In this document: in pieces, positions 1 to 4,135 of the stretch
How positions within the stretch are numbered: the first letter of the stretch is position 1
Layout: each line of letters opens with the position of its first letter
Assembly: GCA_029288475.1 (NCBI GenBank)
Contig: JARIHA010000070.1
Coordinates: 1-6,183 of the forward strand
Length of the DNA stretch: 6,183 nt
Origin: Candidatus Tayloriibacteriota bacterium
GTDB taxonomy: Bacteria; Patescibacteriota; Minisyncoccia; Phycocordibacterales; JARIHA01
Direction of reading: 5' to 3'
Translations under genes and position numbers: made by a program
Notes under the pieces: model-generated
Told to the model about the DNA's origin: nothing
Databases searched by the model: none
The model's input: the letters and a program-made list of their open reading frames with translations, nothing else

Positions 1-117
1 CATTAAGAGCAAAATACTCGCCGAACGAGACACGAAAAAACCCCTTCCGGGGTTCTTTCTCTGCTACGCCTACACGGCTTCGCAAGCTCTCGTTCGGCGA
101 GTATTTTGCTCTTAATG
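1..117. repeat. Perfect 30-bp inverted repeat enclosing a terminator
   Basis: Bases 1-30 and 88-117 are exact reverse complements, separated by 57 bases. The right arm contains the last His codon and the TAA stop of the membrane-protein gene ending at 112. The left arm begins at the first base of the window, so the repeat may be longer than seen. Inside lie a compact terminator hairpin (34-59) and a weaker GC-rich element with GCC/GGC pairing (about 66-82). A perfect arm of this length is well beyond what a terminator needs. It could be a bidirectional terminator between convergent genes, a MITE-like or REP-like repeat, or paired uptake or binding sites. The sequence alone does not decide between these. 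Confidence 0.9.
34..59 (-). terminator. Intrinsic terminator of the conserved-TM-helix gene
   Basis: On the minus strand the stem AACCCC/GGGGTT (39-44 with 49-54) closes a GGAA tetraloop and is followed directly by six U residues (plus-strand A 35-40). After one A/C mismatch the flanking A and U runs can extend the pairing to 34-59. It lies about 50 bases beyond the stop codon at 112. The plus-strand side is only moderately U-rich, so it may also work weakly for a convergent gene beyond the window edge. Confidence 0.85.
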
Positions 118-801
118 TCTCTCGTTGATTTCCTTGCGGATGTTTGAGATGACTTCAGAAGCATGCTGCTGGCCTCCGAGTCCGAATGCCAATCCGAACG
201 CAAGTGAAAGTGCAATAACAATTCCGTTGAGTACTGTCTCTGAAAGAAGAGTTGCTATTCCGAGCTGGAAAAGGGCGATCAAAACTGTGAAGATCCAGAT
301 AACCCATTTTGTAGCTCCACCAAGAAATCCAGGCTTTCCAAGTTGAGTAACTCGTGCGCCTCCAGTAACGATCTTTTCCATTACTTCACCAATAACGATA
401 CCTGCAAGTACAATAAGTACCGCAACGATAACCTGAGGAAGATAATTCAAGATACTCTGGAGGAAAGCAGTGACCGCGTTCAATCCAAGAATCTGGAATG
501 TTTGAACGAGTACTACAACCACTAGAAACCACTTAACTATGATACCGACAAACTTTCCGATATCTATCTTGATTCCGGCTCTGCTGAAATAAGGTTCTGC
601 TCCTGCCTTGCGGATAAGAGCATCTACCTTAGTTGCTCGAATAAGTTGAGCGAGCGCTTTGCCAATAATATCAGCAATCAATATCCCTACAATAAGGATA
701 ACAACCGCTAAAATAAATCGTGGAACAAAGTTTGCGACTCCAGCCCAAGCATCTTGGAAAGAAGTTACAAATCCTGCCCATGTAGCATTCCATGTATTCA
801 T
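112..801 (-). CDS. Membrane protein with duplicated conserved TM helix units (MscS-associated, no beta domain)
   Basis: A 229-residue polytopic inner-membrane protein with about five hydrophobic segments (residues roughly 25-49, 84-106, 118-141, 163-184 and 189-209) and no signal peptide. It resembles the 'conserved TM helix' family found with small-conductance mechanosensitive channels. The glycine- and alanine-rich last segment (SLAFGLAFGLGG, residues 199-210) recalls the pore helix of MscS, but the protein ends about 20 residues later, so the MscS beta domain and vestibule are missing. Residues about 26-60 and 121-155 look like two copies of one unit (VPRFILAVVILIVGI and LPQVIVAVLIVLAGI). 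The ATG at 801 gives a natural N terminus; no Shine-Dalgarno precedes it. An extended -10 promoter lies about 100 bases upstream and a terminator follows. A role in osmotic or mechanosensitive ion flux is inferred from the family; transport itself is not shown. Confidence 0.8.
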   Translation of the reverse strand: MNTWNATWAGFVTSFQDAWAGVANFVPRFILAVVILIVGILIADIIGKALAQLIRATKVDALIRKAGAEPYFSRAGIKIDIGKFVGIIVKWFLVVVVLVQTFQILGLNAVTAFLQSILNYLPQVIVAVLIVLAGIVIGEVMEKIVTGGARVTQLGKPGFLGGATKWVIWIFTVLIALFQLGIATLLSETVLNGIVIALSLAFGLAFGLGGQQHASEVISNIRKEINERH

Positions 802-904
802 ATCTGTTTTTAATTATTGAAATTATTAAATAATAAACCTCCAAACCTCAGTACCGGCCAAAGGCACGGCTTCTCGACCTATGGAATGGAAACGGCTGGG
901 ATTA

Positions 905-933
905 ATTATACCAATTCAGGCTATTTTCGGAAA
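905..933 (-). promoter_or_regulatory. Extended -10 promoter for the conserved-TM-helix gene
   Basis: On the minus strand TATAAT (plus 905-910) matches the -10 consensus exactly and is preceded by TGG (plus 911-913), the extended -10 signature. The -35 position (928-933, TTTCCG) is a poor match, as is usual for extended -10 promoters. Predicted start near 898 gives a 5' UTR of about 97 bases. That UTR holds a small hairpin in which CCG-U-GCC pairs with GGCCGG around a UUU loop (near 850-866), and a tandem AGGTTT. I recognise no riboswitch in it. Confidence 0.7.
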
Positions 934-949
934 AAGCCCATGTGGATAG

Positions 950-1597
950 CTAAAAGGAGAGTTTTATGCCCAATTTATCAGAAATAACCTTGTGCGGATA
1001 ATCGAAAATGTCTCGAACAAGTTTATCGCACACACTCATTCGATATTGAAAGTCTTGGGTCTCTAATATTGCGTATTTAAGCTCTCTTCCTACCTCTGAT
1101 TCCATTTTCTTCATGATGAGCTGGAGCTGGCTCTCTTTTATTCTATCCCCTACTACAAGAATATCCGCCCTGCTATCCCACTGACGAATAAATACCCCCG
1201 CAACTACAATGAGCTTTACCTTTCCTATTTGAGAAACCCTTCTTACGATCTCATCTTCTTTTACCAATAAAGTACTTATGAGTAAGTTCTGAAGATCTGA
1301 TATGAATACAAATTGTTCATTGAGAATCCATCCTTGCACCTTCTTCTTTTTAAAAACGACTGCGCCTTTCTTTTTTGCATTTTCAGAAGTACCCGTAATC
1401 ATCTCACTCATGAACATTTGTTGCTTTACAAGTCTCATCTTAACCAAAAGAAGGAGCTCTTTTTTTGCCTCTTTTGTCTTTACCCCTGTTTGTGCTGAGA
1501 CTGCGTCAATATCATAGATATGTCCCGGATTAAACAAAAACAGCCTCATCAGCTTTACCTTGGCCTCGTTTCCGAATATCTTTCCCAGTGTTTCCAT
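950..1597 (-). CDS. Winged-helix protein with degenerate nucleotidyltransferase-like domain (putative regulator)
   Basis: A 215-residue cytoplasmic protein starting at ATG 1597. The frame extends to a TTG at 1636, but that start would sit only about five bases from the predicted transcription start, so the ATG (METLGKIFG) is preferred. Residues about 4-60 read as a helix-turn-helix/winged-helix DNA-binding domain. Residues 80-108 form a very basic strand (FKKKKVQGW) followed by LNEQFVFISDLQNLL, a linker style seen in winged-helix regulators. Residues 125-200 resemble the MNT-type nucleotidyltransferase fold (GVFIRQWDSRADILVVGD, then EVGRELKYAIL), but the canonical Gly-Ser and paired Asp motif is reduced to one plausible acidic position, D145, so catalysis is doubtful. 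It has its own promoter, lies directly downstream of the ribosomal stalk operon and is not cotranscribed with it if the terminator works. Target genes are unknown. It could equally be an antitoxin-like DNA-binding protein. Confidence 0.72.
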   Translation of the reverse strand: METLGKIFGNEAKVKLMRLFLFNPGHIYDIDAVSAQTGVKTKEAKKELLLLVKMRLVKQQMFMSEMITGTSENAKKKGAVVFKKKKVQGWILNEQFVFISDLQNLLISTLLVKEDEIVRRVSQIGKVKLIVVAGVFIRQWDSRADILVVGDRIKESQLQLIMKKMESEVGRELKYAILETQDFQYRMSVCDKLVRDIFDYPHKVISDKLGIKLSF

Positions 1598-1647
1598 ATG
1601 ATTTGTAGTATATAGCAAGAATCTCAAAACAGCCAATAGATAAAGAA

Positions 1648-1676
1648 ATTATAAAGATTATTCATTCTAGTGGCAA
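1648..1676 (-). promoter_or_regulatory. Sigma70-type promoter for the winged-helix gene
   Basis: On the minus strand TTGCCA (plus 1671-1676) and TATAAT (plus 1648-1653) are separated by exactly 17 bases, a near-consensus match. The predicted start is near 1641, giving a 5' UTR of about 44 bases before ATG 1597. A second, weaker pair, TTGGCT (1631-1636) and TATACT (1607-1612) with an 18-base spacer, would start transcription only a few bases before the ATG and give a nearly leaderless message. Confidence 0.75.
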
Positions 1677-1688
1677 CTAAAGGTTATC

Positions 1689-1766
1689 TAGCCAACCAAG
1701 AAAAAACTCCCTCGAGACCCTCACTCTTAGCTTGGGGTCAAGAAGGAGTTTTTTCTTGGTTGGCTA
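1689..1766 (-). terminator. Long palindromic terminator of rplJ-rplL
   Basis: Bases 1689-1710 and 1745-1766 are a perfect 22-bp inverted repeat around a 34-base loop, beginning five bases past the rplL stop. In both RNA senses the inner stem (CTCC/GGAG) is followed by a run of six U, with a further pairing region (TAGCCAACCAAG with its complement) outside the U tract. The loop holds a secondary GACCC/GGGTC stem (1716-1720 with 1735-1739). The symmetry makes it potentially bidirectional, although no plus-strand gene ends here. The -35 box of the next gene lies just beyond (1671-1676), so it insulates that gene from the ribosomal operon. Confidence 0.85.
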
Positions 1767-1771
1767 AGGTA

Positions 1772-2164
1772 TTATTTAAGTTCTACCTTCGCACCTGCCT
1801 CTTCGAGCTTCTTTTTGATTTCATCTGCTTCTGCCTTCTTTACTCCTGTCTTCAAATCTGCTGGAGCGGCATCAACAAGGTCCTTTGCTTCCTTAAGACC
1901 CAACGCAAGAACCTCCTTCACTACCTTAATGACGGCGATCTTCTGTGGTCCTGATTCCTTAAGATGGATAGTTACTGTGCTCTTCTCTTCTGCTGCTGGT
2001 GCGCCTGATGCTGGAGCTGCCATTGCAACTGCCGCTGCTGACACGCCAAATCGCTTTTCTAATACCTTTACGAGTTCATTGAGATCAAGAACAGACATTT
2101 TTTCAACGCTGTCAATGATGCTCTGGAACTTCTGTGGAACTTCAACTTTTGTTTCTTCTGCCAT
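1772..2164 (-). CDS. rplL: Large ribosomal subunit protein bL12 (L7/L12)
   Basis: This 130-residue stalk protein recruits and stimulates translational GTPases on the 50S subunit; dimers of it bind the C-terminal helix of L10. The three-part layout is clear: an N-terminal dimerisation helix pair (about 1-36, SIIDSVEKMSVLDLNELVKVLEKRF), an Ala/Pro/Gly-rich flexible hinge (about 41-60, AAVAMAAPASGAPAAEE), and a C-terminal globular domain (about 62-130). The globular domain carries the factor-binding signature KIAVIKVVKEVLALGLKEAK with VDAAP after it. Length is slightly above the usual 120-128 residues, mainly at the N terminus and hinge. It starts 34 bases after the rplJ stop, is cotranscribed with rplJ, and is followed at once by the palindromic terminator. 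No Shine-Dalgarno precedes the ATG. Identification is secure. Confidence 0.98.
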   Translation of the reverse strand: MAEETKVEVPQKFQSIIDSVEKMSVLDLNELVKVLEKRFGVSAAAVAMAAPASGAPAAEEKSTVTIHLKESGPQKIAVIKVVKEVLALGLKEAKDLVDAAPADLKTGVKKAEADEIKKKLEEAGAKVELK

Positions 2165-2198
2165 AGAATTATGATAATTAATAATTAGTATCTTCGGA

Positions 2199-2705
2199 TT
2201 ATGCCTGAGGAGCTGTTGTTTCTTTTGACTTTGCTATCTGATCAAGGGCCATTACGAAACCTTGGATAGGTGAATTGATGATATTCGCAAACTGAGCATA
2301 AAGAACGTTGAGAGAAGGGATAAGAGCAATTGCCATCATTTCCTCCTTTGTCTTGTATGCACCTTCGAATACTCCCCCGAGAATAGATACCTGATCCTCG
2401 AATTTCTTCTGGAATGAATATACTTCTCGAGCAGGAGCAGTAAGATCGCTGCTGTATGCAAGCGCCACTTCACCATCGAGAGAAGGCATTTCACCCTTGA
2501 ACTTTCCTTCGGTCAGGGCTTTCTTGATAAGGGTCTTTTTTGCCACTACGTAGCTTACGCTATTTGCTCGAAGACCTCTTCGGAGTGCGCTGGCATTAGC
2601 AACATTCAGTTTGTGAAAATTAACAAAGACCAATGATGGGTTGTTTTTAACCTTCTCAGTGAGTCCCGCGAAAATCTCCTTCTTTTTTTCTTTTGATATT
2701 GCCAT
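2199..2705 (-). CDS. rplJ: Large ribosomal subunit protein uL10
   Basis: This 168-residue protein binds 23S rRNA at the GTPase-associated centre and carries the L7/L12 dimers, forming the base of the ribosomal stalk. The start is set at ATG 2705 (MAISKEKKKEI), the usual L10 beginning. An in-frame TTG at 2723 would add six residues (MFKKTY) and is unlikely. Residues about 1-100 hold the RNA-binding domain, with the typical VFVNFHKLNVANASALRR and VVAKKTLIKKAL stretches. The C-terminal helix (about 136-163, SPIQGFVMALDQIAKS) is the L12 docking region, long enough for two or three dimers by family comparison. In E. coli-type operons L10 or its complex with L12 binds the leader RNA and represses its own translation; the leader here shows that signal. 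The bases before the ATG are A/U-rich, with no Shine-Dalgarno. Confidence 0.97.
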   Translation of the reverse strand: MAISKEKKKEIFAGLTEKVKNNPSLVFVNFHKLNVANASALRRGLRANSVSYVVAKKTLIKKALTEGKFKGEMPSLDGEVALAYSSDLTAPAREVYSFQKKFEDQVSILGGVFEGAYKTKEEMMAIALIPSLNVLYAQFANIINSPIQGFVMALDQIAKSKETTAPQA

Positions 2706-2857
2706 ATAAGTTTTTTTAAACAAAAAAAATCGACCGGCAGGGCGAAGTGAGGATTTGAGAAAAAGTACTTCTTTCTCTCAAACATAACCTCGGTAGGACC
2801 TCTGACGAATCAGTGCTTTTAAGCCCCGATTCGGCCGCCTACTGTCTTTGGCCTGAT
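2706..2857 (-). promoter_or_regulatory. L10 leader RNA (autoregulatory 5' UTR of rplJ-rplL)
   Basis: The roughly 150-base leader holds the family hallmark: CAGGCCAAAGACAGUAGG (plus 2838-2855) and CCUACCGAGGU (plus 2787-2797), with GUAGG pairing to CCUAC. Between them CGAAUC pairs with GAUUCG to form an inner arm. This is the known binding site for the L10-L12 complex, which represses the operon when free stalk protein accumulates. Downstream is a 12-bp hairpin (plus 2754-2782, UUUGAGA...UCUCAAA). A run of eight U (plus 2722-2729) follows a GC-rich stretch shortly before the start codon, but I cannot find a good stem directly before it, so attenuation is only a possibility. Confidence 0.9.
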
Positions 2858-2863
2858 TGAGAT

Positions 2864-2892
2864 AATATACCGAATTGACTAGTGACTGTCAA
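2864..2892 (-). promoter_or_regulatory. Near-consensus promoter of rplJ-rplL
   Basis: On the minus strand TTGACA (plus 2887-2892, perfect) and TATATT (plus 2864-2869, five of six) are 17 bases apart, with transcription predicted to start near 2857, immediately before the conserved L10 leader core. The -35 box is embedded in the last codons of the cyclophilin gene (GTT GAC AGT, Val-Asp-Ser). The fit of promoter, start and leader is good, and no terminator separates the cyclophilin gene, so read-through from upstream may add to expression. Confidence 0.9.
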
Positions 2893-3358
2893 CTAAAACA
2901 CTCACCTTATTCATTTTAATATCCTCAAGGGGACGATCTGAATCGTCAGTCTCAACAGCAGCGATCGCATCAACAACGTCCATTCCGTTCATGACCTTGC
3001 CAAAAATAGTATACGCATGAGGCAAAGCATAGTCTTTATGCATGATGAAAAACTGGCTGCCATTGGTATTTGGACCTGAGTTTGCCATGGCCAAAGTTCC
3101 GCGAAGATAGCCAGCTTTATAAGAAGAGGTTGAGGCATCAAGCTCGTCTGCAAATTTATATCCAGGACCTCCCCTTCCCGTTCCTGTTGGGTCTCCGCCT
3201 TGGATCATGAAGCCACTTATTACGCGATGAAATACCACTCCATCATAAAACCCCTTCTGGGCTAGTGTGATGAAGTTTTCAACGGTTTTTGGCGCATCAG
3301 TATCGAATGTTTCAATAGTGATTGCTCCTTTATTAGTTTCGATGGTTACAGTGTGCAT
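2879..3358 (-). CDS. Cyclophilin-type peptidyl-prolyl cis-trans isomerase
   Basis: A 159-residue single-domain cyclophilin that catalyses cis-trans isomerisation of X-Pro bonds during folding. Lacking a signal peptide, it should act in the cytoplasm. Family motifs are complete: FHRVISGFMIQGGD (43-56) with the catalytic Arg45, Phe50, Met51 and Gln53; GTGRGGPGYKFADE (59-72); and LAMANSGPNTNGSQFFI (89-105) with Gln102 and Phe104. The region LPHAYTIFGKV replaces the Trp and His of human CypA (Trp121, His126) with non-aromatic and Tyr residues, as in many bacterial members with low cyclosporin affinity. It begins 17 bases after the DUF1360-like gene, so the two are probably cotranscribed. Its last codons overlap the rplJ promoter. 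No Shine-Dalgarno is visible. The gene symbol is left open because ppiA and ppiB cannot be separated confidently. Confidence 0.96.
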   Translation of the reverse strand: MHTVTIETNKGAITIETFDTDAPKTVENFITLAQKGFYDGVVFHRVISGFMIQGGDPTGTGRGGPGYKFADELDASTSSYKAGYLRGTLAMANSGPNTNGSQFFIMHKDYALPHAYTIFGKVMNGMDVVDAIAAVETDDSDRPLEDIKMNKVSVLVDSH

Positions 3359-3375
3359 AAAATTTATGTTAATTA

Positions 3376-3858
3376 TTACTTTGAAAAGTGCTGGAGCTTT
3401 TCATCGAGTTCAAGATCGGCGAGTTCGTATTTTGTACCGACCAGATTGATGACCAACTGAAGAAAGGTTGCCATTCCAGATAGCGCAAAGATCAGGATAA
3501 CAAACCACCATACAGGAGAAATAAAATAAAGAAATACCACTAAAATAGAAGTGTAGATGCCGGTGCACCAAGGACAAGACATGAGGTCATAAAGAGTTCT
3601 AATCACCCCATAGGTTCTTTCTGTGCCATCTGTCTTGTAATGACACCAATCTCTGACAAACTTTAGCATTTTGTCATAGGTGACAGCACGAACCAGTCGG
3701 AATGAAGCCAGGATAAGAAGAATGAGATCAAACGTGCTTATTGTGGTAGGTAATGATCCATTTTCGACAACAATAATCCAGCCGCAAAGGAGCAGTAGGA
3801 CAACGATAAATATCGCCGGGTAAATAAGATTGAGTAAGTCCTGATTTTTTTGTTTCAT
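3376..3858 (-). CDS. DUF1360-like small membrane protein with CPWC motif
   Basis: A 160-residue integral membrane protein of unknown function. Hydrophobic segments lie at about 10-31, 43-58 and 101-140 (the last long enough for two spans). The middle carries FRLVRAVTYD (53-62), a soluble loop with RDWCHYKTDGTE, and SCPWCTG (94-100) at the start of the next span. The SCPWCTG plus arginine-containing helix pattern is what I associate with DUF1360 proteins; the assignment is by memory of the motif, not a search. The cysteine pair (C95, C98) could bind metal or be redox active, but nothing here proves either. The acidic tail (ELADLELDEKLQ) is likely cytosolic. It is the first gene of a probable two-gene unit with the cyclophilin and is preceded by an extended -10 promoter. 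No Shine-Dalgarno precedes ATG 3858. Confidence 0.75.
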   Translation of the reverse strand: MKQKNQDLLNLIYPAIFIVVLLLLCGWIIVVENGSLPTTISTFDLILLILASFRLVRAVTYDKMLKFVRDWCHYKTDGTERTYGVIRTLYDLMSCPWCTGIYTSILVVFLYFISPVWWFVILIFALSGMATFLQLVINLVGTKYELADLELDEKLQHFSK

Positions 3859-3890
3859 AGATTATATATGGCTAATACTCTATTTATTTC

Positions 3891-3899
3891 AGTATACCA
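3891..3899 (-). promoter_or_regulatory. Extended -10 element upstream of the DUF1360-like gene
   Basis: On the minus strand TATACT (plus 3891-3896) is preceded by TGG (plus 3897-3899), matching the extended -10 pattern. I find no good -35 at the right distance. Predicted start is near 3884, leaving a short UTR of about 26 bases before ATG 3858. It competes with the TATAAT farther upstream; both could be used. Confidence 0.55.
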
Positions 3900-3921
3900 G
3901 ATGGATGAAGTGGTCATGCTA

Positions 3922-3950
3922 TTGACTTTTTTATTCTTATCTGTCATTAT
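3922..3950 (+). promoter_or_regulatory. Plus-strand promoter candidate of the orphan transcript
   Basis: TTGACT (3922-3927, five of six) and CATTAT (3945-3950, four of six) are separated by 17 bases, giving a predicted start near 3957. It is the only plausible plus-strand promoter that I noticed in the window, and it feeds a short region that ends in a strong plus-strand terminator. Confidence 0.5.
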
Positions 3951-3973
3951 ATGACCTGAAATCGCTAGCACAA
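3946..3973 (-). promoter_or_regulatory. Upstream minus-strand promoter candidate with perfect TATAAT
   Basis: TATAAT on the minus strand (plus 3946-3951) is a perfect -10 box; the best -35 is a poor TTGTGC (plus 3968-3973) at 16 bases. Predicted start is near 3939, about 80 bases before the DUF1360-like gene. The same bases form the -10 of an opposing plus-strand promoter, so the site is close to symmetrical (CATTATATG). Confidence 0.45.
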
Positions 3974-4135
3974 ACCACCTGAAAAAACCAAGGAACCTAT
4001 GAAAGTCTGGCAGATTGTTTCCATCCCTGTGTCAGAAGACACCACTTTCACCCCAAAGATCAAAGGGGTAAGGCGAACTAAAAAATTTAAGAAAAGCGTA
4101 ATCAAGGGCATCCCCGAGGGTGTCCTATTTTTTTG
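3957..4135 (+). ncRNA. Candidate plus-strand orphan transcript (small RNA or short gene)
   Basis: About 180 bases lie between a plus-strand promoter and a plus-strand intrinsic terminator. Two local hairpins are visible: GTGTC-AGAA-GACAC (4029-4042) and ACCCC/GGGGT around a ten-base A-rich loop (4050-4069). I could not match the whole to tRNA, tmRNA, SRP RNA, RNase P RNA or 6S RNA. An alternative is a short gene: ATG 3999 is preceded by AAGGA four bases away, and the frame reads MKVWQIVSIPVSEDTTF then a very basic stretch (GVRRTKKFKKSVIKG) with unremarkable codons. However, that frame has no stop before the terminator and runs on antisense to the hydrolase gene until 4247, so an intact protein is doubtful. 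A decayed or frameshifted small gene is also possible. The unit converges on the hydrolase gene and diverges from the DUF1360-like gene. Confidence 0.35.
4106..4134 (+). terminator. Plus-strand intrinsic terminator overlapping the hydrolase stop
   Basis: GGGCATCC (4106-4113) pairs with GGGTGTCC (4118-4125) over eight positions around a CCGA loop, followed by TA and seven T (4128-4134). Two of the pairs are G-U and therefore form only in plus-sense RNA; in minus-sense RNA they become A-C and C-A mismatches. The asymmetry and the position of the U run indicate a terminator for rightward transcription. Its U tract is the complement of the final Lys codons and TAG of the hydrolase gene. Confidence 0.75.

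Noticed and set aside
3..221. Minus-strand 72-codon frame across the left inverted repeat
   Set aside because: It overlaps the C-terminal codons of the membrane-protein gene in another frame and translates the terminator hairpin.
921..939. GGCT...AGCC hairpin as terminator of the winged-helix gene
   Set aside because: The stem is interrupted, has no proper U run on the minus strand, and overlaps the promoter region of the next gene. No convincing terminator was found for that gene.
1670..1954. Plus-strand 94-codon open frame over the rplL terminator and 3' end
   Set aside because: It reads through both arms of the palindrome and then antisense to rplL; no promoter or ribosome site and no recognisable protein.
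2706..2723. Upstream TTG start for rplJ
   Set aside because: The six extra residues are encoded by the A/U-rich leader, and the ATG at 2705 gives the normal L10 N terminus.
3957..4135. tRNA, tmRNA, SRP RNA, RNase P RNA or 6S RNA in the orphan unit
   Set aside because: The expected conserved motifs (T-loop GGTTCGA, SRP GGAAG loop region, RNase P core) are not present and the size or layout does not fit.
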